NCBI GenBank assembly: GCA_037693485.1
Contig: CM075345.1
Coordinates: 114,691,501 to 114,755,500, forward strand
Origin: Kitagawia praeruptora
Taxonomy: Eukaryota; Streptophyta; Magnoliopsida; Apiales; Apiaceae
Direction of reading: 5' to 3'
DNA length: 64,000 bases
Position numbers and translations under genes: made by a program. The notes under the pieces were generated by a model. The model saw only the letters and a program-made list of their open reading frames with translations. It was not told where the DNA came from and ran no database searches. Every line of letters starts with the position of its first letter. Within the stretch, counting starts at the first letter, position 1. Positions 33,039 to 43,643 of this stretch are shown here, piece by piece.

Positions 33039-35376
33039 CTTGCTTTGACAGAGTTTGATCTTTCTTACACTTGGTTTTAGAAACTCTCTCCCCCTTTTTG
33101 ACATCATCACTGTCTTGAATCAGTATGGAGGTGATTAACTCAAGAGAATTTGCTATAGAATCAACTTTCTCAGCCAGTAAAGTCTGATTCTTTTCAACTG
33201 TACTCAGTCTGTCATTTAGATTGGATTGAGCTTTGGCAAATTGTTGAAAGAGTTTAGCATTAGCTAGTTGAGCTTTCTCTTCATGAGTAGCAACTTCAGT
33301 GCGAAGATCAACAATAGATTTCTGAGTGTCATCAAATCTATTATTCAAAGTTTTGATTTGTATCACTGTGCCTTGCAAACAAGTGAAAATTTCTGGATTT
33401 GTAATCTTTTTAGAATTGACTTCAAGAAACTTTTCTGCCCTTCCAGGAGGAAAAATACAGTCTGACTTGTACCATTCAGCAGTTTGCTTGGCCAAATAAC
33501 CATCATCAATTTCATTATTAGAAGGCCCAGCAAAATCTGGTTTTTCACCTGTTTTCTGACCATCTGGCTGATTTTGTGGTTGGTCAACTCCTGTACTATT
33601 AGCTTCAACAGAATCACTCATTGATTCACTAGTAGAGGCAACAGAAAGACTAGGTTCTGGAGCAGCAATTTGTTCTTGAGCAATTTGTTCTTGAGCAACA
33701 ATAGGTTCTTGAGCAACCTGTTTTCCTTTATCAATTGGAGTTTGCTCTGAAGAAAGAACCTTCTCTGGTTTATCAACCTCCTCACCATGAGCAGAAATAT
33801 TATTGGCATCAGAGTTCAACTCAGTGTGTGATGCAACCACAGTGTCTTCAAGAACAACAGTTGGCCCATCAGCAACACCAGTATCTATAGACATTGTAAC
33901 CTCCATGAGTGGTGGAGTAGATGCTTCATGATTGAAAGACATCGGAGTTTCAGCAAACTCTTCCATTGGAGATAAAACATCTCTAGCATCTTCATTGTCT
34001 TGAACCTTATCAACTTTTGGTTCAGCAACCTTGACTCCTGATTCTGGGATTTCAGGTTCTATGATATCCTCTGGCTCACCAGTAGGAATATCAAATGAGA
34101 TTTTCTCTTGAGCCTCCTCCACATGCTCATCATCAGAATCAGTCAAAATTAGCCTCCTCCTCTTAGCTTGAGGTACTGCAACCGGTTCTGCATCTTCATT
34201 AGAACTCTCACTGGAACTTTCCTCAACCAATGGTGGTGAAGGTCTGTTTGCCCTTTGTTTTGCTTTTCTAGAATAAACAGTCTTTGGAGATGACTGTTTA
34301 GCCTTAGCACGTTCAGTGTTGATTGCAGTATGCTTCTTCCTTTTTGGCTTTGGAGGTGGTTGTTGATGAGTAGTAGAGACAGGGTTTGTTGGTTCAGTGT
34401 TCATTTGGTCAGGTTTGGTTTGAGGTTCTGTTTGTGTTGGAGGTGATATGGGTTGTTCAGTGGTGGTTGGTGTGGGTGCAGGTGTTTGAGTAGGTTGAGA
34501 TGGTATGTTTTGTGTACGATCAGTGGCTAAAGGTTCAGGCATAGACTGTGGTTCTGGTTGTTCTGGTTGATGTGTATCAGAGTCTTGTGGCTGATTAACA
34601 AAATTTTGCAAAGCAAGCGGCAATGCCAAAGGAGGCAAGTCTTTTCCAACATCTTTGTTAGACATATCAGAAAATATTCTTTTAGTGACTCTAAACGGTT
34701 GAATTTCATCAGCTTCATCAACAGTTAAACCAGGAACACATGCATTGAACAATAATTGACAAAATCTAGCAAAGTACACAGTAGTAGACTCTGACAACTT
34801 ATCACCCAAATTCATCAAAACATATCTACCAAAATCAAAATTACTACCATAAAGTAGAGAATACCCAATTTGTAGACTGTCCATTGGAATAGCATCCCAG
34901 TTGGTGACCTTCTTCTGGAATGTCCTTGTAATGCAATCAAAGAAAAAATTCCACTCTTTTCGCAAGTTTGGCCGCCTCACACTGCCCAGCTTGGCAAGTG
35001 ATTCCATGTAACCAATCTCTGTGAGCATTTCCCTCAGATTTTGCTCAGAGACAACAGCATACGAAGTATGTGTGTCAAAATCCATGACATCACGAACAGT
35101 TTGTGGAGTAATCACAAACTCTTGTTCTTCATGAGAAAAGATAATAGACGGAGTTCCATTCTCTCCTCCTTCAATATATCTTGAGTTTTGCCAGAAATTA
35201 ACGACTTGGGAAGCAGATAGAGTAGCCGGTTCAACCAGCGCTTTCCCAATTTCAGAATCTCGAAGAAAATTTTGCATAAGATGAAACGGCTCTGGTGCTC
35301 GGTCATTCTCAAGTAAAGCTGCATAGTTGTTAGGCACAAAACGTAGACCAAAGACAGTGAAAGGTTTAGTTGCCAT
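32977..35376 (-). pseudogene. Copia third ORF, N-terminal part (env-like position)
   Basis: I take the start at the ATG 35376 (MATKPFTVFGLRFVPNNYAA); the frame is open 58 codons further up, but that stretch looks like leader. The first 270 residues are globular (SASQVVNFWQNSRYIEGG, TPQTVRDVMDFDTH, RPNLRKEWNFFFDCITRTFQ). Then follow a Pro/Thr/Gln-rich linker, a basic patch (PKPKRKKH), an acidic region, and a heptad-like coiled coil near the end (IQIKTLNNRFDDTQKSIVDL). Similar proteins follow pol in some long plant Copia elements; their role is unknown. No signal peptide or membrane segment is clear, so calling it an envelope protein is not justified. The end is set by the 58-bp duplication. 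Confidence 0.6.
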
Positions 35377-35550
35377 TGAATCAAGAAAATGAGTAAGAAT
35401 CAACTGTGAAAATGTTTTGCAAGAAAGGTGTTTGTGAAAATGCCAAGGTGAAAAACAAAGATGTTCTTTGTTTTTGGTAAAGTGAATACGTGTGGATAAA
35501 AATGATTGTGGCAAAAAGTAATTTGAGTTGTAGTTAAAAACTAAACTCAA

Positions 35551-36444
35551 ACGTTTTTACTTGAAAACACGCAACTGTTCCCTTGAAAAGTGTAAAAGGG
35601 AGACATAATGATGAGTGAGTGGGACAGGTGTCAAACATGCAACGGTGCACTTAATACAGGCGCAGTAAAAGCCATTATTACCGCTGTCGTTCCATTTTTC
35701 AAGACACGTTACCACTAATGACACTAATTAACAGTTGTCAACTACTCCATTTACTCCAAAATTTTCAAATTACCTTAATGAAAATATACCTTAGAGTATG
35801 TAGCACAATCAATCAGTGTTTATCCAATTTTCAATCTTTATCACAAAAACCCTTTCAAAAACGCACAGTCGTGATTTTCGTGTGTGAGTAGCAGAGTTTA
35901 CCAAATCAATTTTTATAGCATCTAATATTTCATAGAATCCATAAATCAAAACAATAAACACTGAATGCACAAACTCTCATATTAAACACAGAGTATATGA
36001 TGAATGCTAAACTCTGTAGTTCCTTAATTACAGAAATCTGAATATCTCTGTTCCAGTTTATGATCATGATTATCCACATAAGCACACAGTCATTAAAGAC
36101 AAAAAGATCAGGAGATAAACATCATAGCATCATTCAGTGAGTTACATGTCAAGGATTTTCTCACAACCTCTCACATCACACAAGTGTTTAGGTGAAGTGT
36201 TTACTCTCAGATTCAATCAGTAAAAGCAGATACTACCATAAGCTTGAATGTCCACCAAATTTATACCACCTCGATTACATATATGCACAAATCAAAAGGA
36301 CTTTGTTCAGGGTTGTAATTGAGTGAAATCAAACAGATGAGAAGAGATATGGTTCGAATGAGAATTTTGAACTGAACAATTTATTTAATCAAAATGTTCA
36401 GTCAAATGGTTAGTACATTTTGTACAAGATGATCAGTATATATA

Positions 36445-36478
<34 letters not shown>

Positions 36479-37406
36479 TTTTTTTTTTTTTTTTAATTTA
36501 CATATATATATATATACTGAATAAGATATAGTATGAGAGATACTCACCTGCTTGAATCAGATTTAACAAATGAATATAACTGCTCTTAATACTTCAGTAT
36601 TCAAGAAAATGAGCAGTTAATTAGGCTCAAAAGGGTTTACTACGGGTCATGTTTATGAACAGAGTTTATGAACAGTGTTCAAAGATTTTGTGAACAGTGT
36701 TTGAAGAAAAATGGTTAATCCTAATGCCTTTATCATCTTCATGCACACATATATCACGTAGTCCCAAAATGGTTTAATGCAAGTTCTAGAGCAACATACT
36801 TACTGATGAATATCGCACAACAATAAACTCTGATTGATATAAAATGTATCAATCACTGATTCGGCTCAAAATCTCACAGGGTACAGACATGAACTGTTTC
36901 TCACCAAAATCATCAATGACACATCTCAAGTTTTAAAATTTTCACAAGTGCAAACACAGAATCATCAAGAATCAAGTATGACTTGAAAACAGAGTGTCAC
37001 TAATCAGAGTTTAGAGTTCATCAATATCAGTATTATTCATGAGAGGCAATGCATACTGTATTCATAGATTCAGAGTTTAGGATCAAATAAACTAAGAGAT
37101 GCTCTAAATATGAAACAGTATCATGCTGTGTTAACTTACTGTGCAATTTCTGATTAGATTACAGTGACTCAAAAAGAATATTGATTTATCACTGAAAATC
37201 ATGCTCTATACATTTTTCTTCATCGGTATCTTCATTCAGACAAAAATCAACTCAGAATTCACAGAGTTTATCAAACGTATTAACAGTGTATGACCAACAA
37301 TCATGCTAACAGAGTTTAATTAATAAGGTTCACATAGCACTTTAGCAATTTGCAGAGATATGAGCAACACATTTTATTCAAAAGAGTTTGAGTCTAACCA
37401 ACATGT
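35551..37406 (-). other. spacer between pol and the third ORF
   Basis: There is no ORF in 1.85 kb. It contains a T-run of about 47 bases with one G (36447-36494; poly-A on the coding strand) next to an (AT)n run, and at least eleven copies of the octamer AAAC(A/T)CTG in both orientations (for example 35814, 35892, 36009, 36660, 36825, 37005, 37071, 37262 and 37310). Confidence 0.6.
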
Positions 37407-40400
37407 TTAGTCAAAACCAGATACCATCCCTAGTTCATTGACCAGTCTTGTAAATGTTGCTTCACTTAGAGGCTTTGTGAAAACATCTGCTAGTTGTTGA
37501 TCTGTAGGCACAAAGTGAAGCTCAATATTGCCTTCCTCTACATGCTCTCTGATAAAGTGATACCTTATGCTGATGTGCTTGGTCATTGAGTGTTGTACTG
37601 GATTACCTGTCATTGCAATAGCACTTTGATTATCACAGAAAATAGGTATTTTACTATACCTCAACCCATAATCCAGTAGTTGATTCTTCATCCATAAAAT
37701 CTGTGCACAGCAACTGCCAGCAGCAATATACTCTGCTTCAGCTGTAGATGTAGATATTGACTTCTGTTTCTTGCTGTACCAAGACACTAGTCTGTCACCA
37801 AGAAATTGACAACTTCCACTTGTACTTTTTCTGTCAATCTTACATCCAGCAAAATCTGCATCAGAGTAACCAAGTAGCTTAAAATCTGATTCTCTTGGGT
37901 ACCACAGTCCTAAAGTTGCAGTTCCCTTGAGATATTTGAAAATCCTCTTCACAGCTGTTAAATGTGGTTCTCTTGGATCTGCCTGAAATCTTGCACAAAG
38001 ACAGGTGGCATACATGATATCAGGTCTACTAGCTGTTAAATAAAGTAGAGAACCAATCATCCCTCTGTAGCTTGTCATATCCACTGATGAACCTGTATCT
38101 TTGTCCAGTTTTGTTGCAGTTGCCATGGGAGTTGTTGCAGATGAACAGTCAAGCATGCCAAATTTCTTGAGTAGATTTCTGGTATATTTTGCTTGATTAA
38201 TGAAAATTCCATCATCTGTTTGCTTCACCTGTAAGCCTAGAAAGTAGCTTAACTCTCCCATCATACTCATTTGATATCTTGACTGCATGAGCTTGGCAAA
38301 TTTCTTACAGAGTTTATCATTAGTAGATCCAAAAATGATATCATCTACATATATCTGTACTAAGAGCAGGTCATTACCAGATTGAAAGTAAAACAGAGTT
38401 TTGTCAATAGTACCTCTGTGAAATCCACTTTCTAGCAGAAATTTAGCAAGTGTTTCATACCATGCCCTAGGTGCCTGTTTAAGTCCATAGAGTGCCTTGT
38501 CTAACTTGTAGACATGATCTGGATATTTTGGATCTACAAAACCAGGTGGTTGTTCAACAAAAACTTCTTCTTCAAGTTTTCCATTCAGAAAAGCACTTTT
38601 CACATCCATTTGAAAAACCTTGAATTTCTTGTGAGAAGCATAGGCAAGAAACATCCTTATTGCCTCCAACCTGGCAACTGGTGCAAAAGTCTCATCATAA
38701 TCTATTCCTTCCTGCTGTGAATAGCCTTTAGCTACTAGTCTTGCTTTGTTCCTTGTGATCACACCATCACTGTCAGTTTTATTTCTGAAAACCCATTTTG
38801 TACCAACAATGGATCTGTTCTTTGGCCTTGGTACAAGGGTCCATACTTCATTTCTTTCAAATTCATTTAGCTCTTCTTGCATTGCTGTTATCCAGTCAGC
38901 ATCTTTAAGAGCTTCTTCTACTTTCTTTGGCTCAGATTGTGACAAGAATGCATGAAACAGACATTCATTTGTTGTTGCACTTCTTGTCCTTACTCTTGCA
39001 TCTGGATCACCAATTATTAAATCAGGTGTATGTGACTTTGTCCATTTTCTTGCAGAAGGCAAATTGCCTCTGTCATCATGTGATCCTCCCCCTTGATCCA
39101 TGCTCTCCTGATTTTCTTGATGTCTTTCTTCATTTTCAGATGCTCCCCCTGAATGTGACTGCTCAGAATTTGAATGATCAGAGTTTGAATCAACAGAGTT
39201 TGATTCAGAATCATCAATTGAGTCACTTTCAGTGTTTGACTTATCACTTTGATGTGATTCTTCATGCTCCCCCTCAACTGGTTCTTCCCTTGTTTCTGAT
39301 TGAAAAGTTTCTTCAGTGTTTACCAGTAGAGGTTCAGAATTGACCTTAACAGTGTTTGTCAGATCTGTATCATCCGAGTTTAATAAATCTTCATTTTCAA
39401 AGTGCAGTTGATCATGCTCATTAACATCTTCAAGTCCAGTTATTTTCTTGTCATCAAATGACACATGAATAGACTCCATGATCACTCTGGTTCTCAGATT
39501 AAAAACTCTGAATGCCTTTGTTGACAGTGGATAGCCAACAAAAATTCCTTCATCTGCCTTTAGGTCAAATTTGGTCAACTGTTCAGGATGAGTCTTCAAC
39601 ACAAAGCACTTGCATCCAAAAATATGAAAATATTTTAGATTTGGCTTCTTCTTCTTCACCATTTCATATGGTGTTTTACCATGCTTATTGATCAGTGTTG
39701 CATTTTGAGTAAAACAAGCAGTTTGAACTGCCTCTGCCCAGAAATATGTTGGCAATTTTGCTTCATCTAGCATGGTTCTGGCAGCTTCTATCAAGGTTCT
39801 GTTCTTTCTCTCCACTACACCATTTTGTTGTGGAGTACCAGGTGCAGAAAACTCTTGTTTTATCCCTTTACTCTTGCAAAATTCTTCCATTGATGAATTC
39901 CTGAACTCAGTTCCATTGTCACTTCTGATTATCTTCACTTGATTCTCTGACTCTTTGTCCAGTTGTAATATATGTTCTGTCAGTGTTAAAGCAGTTTCAT
40001 CTTTCTTTGCTAGAAAATACACCCATGTATATCTGGTGTATTCATCAACAATGACTAGAGCATATTTCTTCTTTCCAAGTGACATGACATTTACTGGTCC
40101 AAAAAGATCAACATGTAGGAGATGATAAGGATTAACAATTGAAGACTCAGATTTGCTCTTGAAAGAGGTTTTTCTCTGTTTGGCCTTTTGACAAGAATCA
40201 CACAGGCCTTCTACATTCAATAATGACTTTGGTAGTCCTCTTGCAAGATCATTCTTTATGAGCTCATTGATATTGTTCAGATTCAAATGAGAGAGTTTCT
40301 TGTGCCATTTCCAACTCTCTTCACTGGACATCCTTGTAGACAGACACACTGCTTTGCCATCAGTGTTTGTTGACAATTTGATTTCATAGATGTTGTTGTG

Positions 40401-40727
40401 TCTGTTTCCAACTAGAGCAACTTTCCCTGTAGATTTGCTGATAACTTGACAATATTCAGGCTGAAAATCTACATGATATCCTCTGTCACAGATTTGACTC
40501 ACAGATAGCAAATCATGCTTGAGTCCTGGAACTAGAGCTACATTTGTGATGATGACATTTCCAAGATTAATGTTGCCATATCCCAGTGTATGTCCTATGT
40601 TGCCATCTCCATAGGAAACTTCTGGGCCAGCTTTCTCCTCATACTCTGATAGCAGGGCTTTATTTCCTGTCATGTGTCCTGAACATCCACTGTCCACGAC
40701 TAAGGTACTTACCCTGGTGCCCTGCAA
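37407..40727 (-). CDS. Copia Pol polyprotein
   Basis: This 1106-codon frame has the Copia order. Protease: VVDSGCSGHMTG near residue 12. Pre-integrase zinc region: WHKKLSHLN near 139 and CDSCQKAKQRK. Integrase: first Asp in HVDLFGPV near 207, second in RSDNGTEF near 270, Glu in QQNGVVERKNR near 305. Reverse transcriptase: KARLVAKGYSQQEGIDYDET, then QMDVKSAFLNG and the active site YVDDIIFGS near 792. RNase H: SDADFAGC near 955, TAEAEYIA, CDNQSAI and HISIRYHFIRE. All catalytic residues I can check are present and no stop interrupts it. The first in-frame codon is TTG at 40727; pol lies 10 bp after the gag stop and in another frame, so its expression may need frameshifting or another route. Confidence 0.93.
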   Translation of the reverse strand: MQGTRVSTLVVDSGCSGHMTGNKALLSEYEEKAGPEVSYGDGNIGHTLGYGNINLGNVIITNVALVPGLKHDLLSVSQICDRGYHVDFQPEYCQVISKSTGKVALVGNRHNNIYEIKLSTNTDGKAVCLSTRMSSEESWKWHKKLSHLNLNNINELIKNDLARGLPKSLLNVEGLCDSCQKAKQRKTSFKSKSESSIVNPYHLLHVDLFGPVNVMSLGKKKYALVIVDEYTRYTWVYFLAKKDETALTLTEHILQLDKESENQVKIIRSDNGTEFRNSSMEEFCKSKGIKQEFSAPGTPQQNGVVERKNRTLIEAARTMLDEAKLPTYFWAEAVQTACFTQNATLINKHGKTPYEMVKKKKPNLKYFHIFGCKCFVLKTHPEQLTKFDLKADEGIFVGYPLSTKAFRVFNLRTRVIMESIHVSFDDKKITGLEDVNEHDQLHFENEDLLNSDDTDLTNTVKVNSEPLLVNTEETFQSETREEPVEGEHEESHQSDKSNTESDSIDDSESNSVDSNSDHSNSEQSHSGGASENEERHQENQESMDQGGGSHDDRGNLPSARKWTKSHTPDLIIGDPDARVRTRSATTNECLFHAFLSQSEPKKVEEALKDADWITAMQEELNEFERNEVWTLVPRPKNRSIVGTKWVFRNKTDSDGVITRNKARLVAKGYSQQEGIDYDETFAPVARLEAIRMFLAYASHKKFKVFQMDVKSAFLNGKLEEEVFVEQPPGFVDPKYPDHVYKLDKALYGLKQAPRAWYETLAKFLLESGFHRGTIDKTLFYFQSGNDLLLVQIYVDDIIFGSTNDKLCKKFAKLMQSRYQMSMMGELSYFLGLQVKQTDDGIFINQAKYTRNLLKKFGMLDCSSATTPMATATKLDKDTGSSVDMTSYRGMIGSLLYLTASRPDIMYATCLCARFQADPREPHLTAVKRIFKYLKGTATLGLWYPRESDFKLLGYSDADFAGCKIDRKSTSGSCQFLGDRLVSWYSKKQKSISTSTAEAEYIAAGSCCAQILWMKNQLLDYGLRYSKIPIFCDNQSAIAMTGNPVQHSMTKHISIRYHFIREHVEEGNIELHFVPTDQQLADVFTKPLSEATFTRLVNELGMVSGFD

Positions 40728-40737
40728 TCACAAACAA

Positions 40738-42975
40738 TCACTGATTATTAGTTTTAAGGATCCAGACTTGCTTGGATCCTTTGGCTTTCTTAAATCTGTT
40801 AGCTTTTGCAGCGGAATTCAAATTAACAGAGTTTAAGCTAACTTTTTCAGAGTTTACATTTGCAGAGTTTACTTTAACCCATTTCAAATTTGGTTTGGGT
40901 TCATAGTAATTATAATAAATAGCATGATAATCTCTGCAAGTGTAAATAGAATGCCAAGTACTTCCACAGTGTTTGCATAAAGTCTGTGGTCTAGTTCTCA
41001 CATAATCACTCTTTACTGCAGTTTTAGAAGGCAAAGAATTAATGTTCTTATTCTTACTGCAGAAACTAGCAAGATGATTAGTGCTACCACAATTAAAGCA
41101 TGTTTTCCTGGGAGCTAATGAAGCAAGCATTGGCTTAATTCCTGAGGTTATGCCTACCTTTCCATTTCTGTTTTTCTTAGGCATACTCTGTTTGTTTACA
41201 GATTTTATCTCCTTAAGCTTATGCTTGAGTTGTTTATCTGTCATTAAGCCAATGTTAGCCTCTTTAACAAAAGTTTTAGCATATGACTCTTTAACAGCCT
41301 TTTTCTGTGCTTCAGTCTTAGGTCCACCTGTTCCCATGACATTACCCTCAGATGAACAATATGGTCTTACTTTTACCTTATTTTCAAATCTAAGTTCATC
41401 TCCTACAGAGTAACCTAGACCTACTGTATCTGACTGAAACACTTCTTGAGTGTCTTTACCAGAGTGTGTCCAAGTTTTAATGATGTGTTTACTATCCTCC
41501 AATTCTGATTCTAGTTGCTTGTACTTACCTAGCAACTCCTGTTCAATAAACACTGCATCATCTCTCTCTTTTTGAATTTTATTCATGTTCTCTAGCTGTT
41601 CCTCAACAAGTTTATTTCTTTCTTTGAGTTGAGAACACTCAGACTTTATCCTCTCATTTTCTAATGTCTGATCCCTATAACTGATATGCAATGCTTTAAG
41701 ATAAATTCTCAATTCAGTTATATTATCAGTATTATAAGCATAGGTTGTTGGAGGTACCTTAAGATCATCATTTTCAGTCTGAGTAGTAGCCATGAGAGCA
41801 TAGTTGACTTCCTCATCTGAATCTGAAGTGTCTGCCCAATCTCTGCCTTTGGTGTAGAGTGCTTTTTCAGTTTTACCCTTTTTGCACTCAGGAGCATAGT
41901 GACCCATCTCCTTACACTTGTAGCATTGAATTTCAGACTTGTCTTTCTTTCCAGATTTGAAGTCCTTTCCTTCAGATTTCTTGAAATTCTTCTTATCAAA
42001 CTTTGAGTAGTCCTTGGAGAATCTCTTTCCCTTCTTGAAGTTCTTGTATCCCATCTTCTTGAAGGTCTTTACCATCAATGCAGCCATTTGCATCATTTCT
42101 TCATCATCTTCAGAATCAGATGAATCATCTGTGTTTGAGTCAACATCAGTGTTTGATGACTCATTCTCTGAATGGATGACTAAGGCTTTCCCTTTTGCCT
42201 TTCTCCTTGATGCCTCCTTCTTTGATGATTTCTCCTCAACCTTGAGAGCAACAGACTTTGACTTTCTACTAGATCTTTTGTTTCTCTGCTCCAATTCCAA
42301 TTCATGGGTTTTGAGCAAACCATAAATTTCATCAATCTCTGTTTCACCAAGTTCATAATTATCTCTAATAGTGGTCGTTTTCACATCCCACTTTTCAGGT
42401 AGAGAGAGAAGAAATTTGAGATTTGAATCTTCCAAATCATACTCTTTATTCACCAATGACAAATCATTGAGCAGTTTACAGAATCTGTCAAATGTTTCTG
42501 TCATGGTCTCATCAGGTTTTGCCTCAAAATGCTCATACTCCTGTGTGAGTATGTTTCTTCTGTTCTTCTTAATTGCAGGTGTTCCTTGACATCTAACCTC
42601 AAGTGCATCCCATATCTCCTTTGCAGTTGTGCAGTTTATCACTTTATTAGACATAACATTGTCTAATGCACTGTGAAGTAAATGCCTTACCTTCGCATCC
42701 TTTGCAATAGATGAAAGATCCTCAGCAGATAGATCTTTCTTCTCTTTTGGTATGACTTTTGGTTCCTCACCAGCAGCAGCAGCAGATAACTTTGTAGGTT
42801 TGTGAGGACCTTCATTAATTCTGTCCAGATATTCTGGATCTGTAGCCTCCAGAAACATGGTCATTTTCACCTTCCAAATTGCATACTCCAATGGCCTCAG
42901 GATAGGAACCCTAATTGTTTCATACCTACTTACAGTAGTAGGTGCTTTTTCAGATGGTGGAGGTATCTCTGCCAT
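40738..42975 (-). CDS. Copia Gag polyprotein
   Basis: A 745-codon frame from MAEIPPPSEKAPTT. Residues 20-235 form the Copia-type Gag core (YAIWKVKMTMFLE, AKEIWDALEV, ETFDRFCKLLNDLS). Three CCHC-type zinc knuckles are visible: CYKCKEMGHYAPEC near 350 and CFNCGSTNHLASFC near 623, both C-x2-C-x4-H-x4-C, and CKHCGSTWHSIYTC near 663, which also fits. A Lys/Ser/Asp-rich linker and a coiled coil (KERNKLVEEQLENMNKIQKE) lie between. It is longer than usual for Copia Gag, as in SIRE. The frame is intact and ends TGA at 40738. Confidence 0.9.
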   Translation of the reverse strand: MAEIPPPSEKAPTTVSRYETIRVPILRPLEYAIWKVKMTMFLEATDPEYLDRINEGPHKPTKLSAAAAGEEPKVIPKEKKDLSAEDLSSIAKDAKVRHLLHSALDNVMSNKVINCTTAKEIWDALEVRCQGTPAIKKNRRNILTQEYEHFEAKPDETMTETFDRFCKLLNDLSLVNKEYDLEDSNLKFLLSLPEKWDVKTTTIRDNYELGETEIDEIYGLLKTHELELEQRNKRSSRKSKSVALKVEEKSSKKEASRRKAKGKALVIHSENESSNTDVDSNTDDSSDSEDDEEMMQMAALMVKTFKKMGYKNFKKGKRFSKDYSKFDKKNFKKSEGKDFKSGKKDKSEIQCYKCKEMGHYAPECKKGKTEKALYTKGRDWADTSDSDEEVNYALMATTQTENDDLKVPPTTYAYNTDNITELRIYLKALHISYRDQTLENERIKSECSQLKERNKLVEEQLENMNKIQKERDDAVFIEQELLGKYKQLESELEDSKHIIKTWTHSGKDTQEVFQSDTVGLGYSVGDELRFENKVKVRPYCSSEGNVMGTGGPKTEAQKKAVKESYAKTFVKEANIGLMTDKQLKHKLKEIKSVNKQSMPKKNRNGKVGITSGIKPMLASLAPRKTCFNCGSTNHLASFCSKNKNINSLPSKTAVKSDYVRTRPQTLCKHCGSTWHSIYTCRDYHAIYYNYYEPKPNLKWVKVNSANVNSEKVSLNSVNLNSAAKANRFKKAKGSKQVWILKTNNQ

Positions 42976-43024
42976 TGATTACTATTGTGTTTGGATCTTT
43001 AACTGTAATAAAGTAACAGATACT

Positions 43025-43036
43025 GCTCTGATACCA
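43025..43036 (-). other. primer binding site, tRNA-iMet type
   Basis: On the minus strand TGGTATCAGAGC starts two bases after the end of the 5' LTR and matches the 3' end of initiator tRNA-Met, the usual Copia primer. Confidence 0.9.
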
Positions 43037-43038
43037 CT

Positions 43039-43638
43039 TGTTAGGTCGAATACACAATATATAATCAATTACTGTATGAATAAATAATAAGAACACACGT
43101 TTTAACTCTTTAAAACTGTTTTGGAATTAATAATTCCTCTCTCGGTGATGTAAAGTATCACAGAGAGCTGCTTAGGTTACAAGAATGATGTTCGTTCACG
43201 TTCGATACCCTTCTAGGGTTAACCTAACTGTATTTATAAGATATACAGCTACGTACAATCGTAAATTGATTCTCCTAAAATTAAGCTATACAATTGATAT
43301 CAATTACGATTGCTACACGTCTTCTAAGTCAACTCGATCTCTTTGACAGCTATCCAATCTTCAAAGATATCGCTTCCATATTAATATTAAATTAATCTTC
43401 AAACTCTGTTGACTCGTAGACGCTCCCAGTAGACAGACTTTAGCAAACTCTGTTCTCTGCACGCTAACAGCGTTTGCGCTTCCATGTATTCAGCTATCAG
43501 TGTTTACGCTTTCCTCTGTCAGCGTTTGCGCTTCCAGCATTCAGCGTATACTCAAACACTGCTTTCAATAACAAGTTAAACTCTCTTTACCTGAAACACT
43601 TAAACACTGACATTAAATCACATCAATTATATCTAACA
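43039..43638 (-). repeat. 5' LTR of the Copia element
   Basis: 600 bp with TG...CA ends. It holds seven copies of AAACNCTG or its complement (43401, 43445, 43468, 43498, 43520, 43554 and 43602), far more than expected by chance. Confidence 0.95.
43231..43238 (-). promoter_or_regulatory. TATA box of the Copia 5' LTR
   Basis: TATAAATA on the minus strand, in an otherwise typical plant TATA context. Transcription would start about 30 bp further, near 43200, and run through gag. Confidence 0.65.
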
Positions 43639-43643
43639 AAGAC

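Larger units (their letters stand above)
30927..43638 (-). mobile_element. complete Copia retrotransposon, SIRE/Maximus-like
   Basis: The 12,712-bp element lies on the minus strand between two 600-bp LTRs (30927-31526 and 43039-43638) and is flanked by the TSD AAGAC (30922-30926 and 43639-43643). It has a tRNA-iMet-type primer site, gag, pol in the Copia order (protease, integrase, reverse transcriptase, RNase H), a long third ORF downstream of pol and a polypurine tract. Size and the extra ORF point to the SIRE/Maximus lineage. The LTRs look identical by eye, so the insertion is recent. gag and pol are open throughout; the third ORF is split. Confidence 0.95.

Noticed and set aside
32977..35550. 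Calling the Copia third ORF an envelope gene
   Set aside because: Only its position fits. I see no signal peptide, membrane span or furin-like site, so I kept it as an ORF of unknown role.
38514..39343. Plus-strand ORFs over the Copia pol
   Set aside because: They are shadows of the minus-strand pol frame, which has all catalytic motifs.
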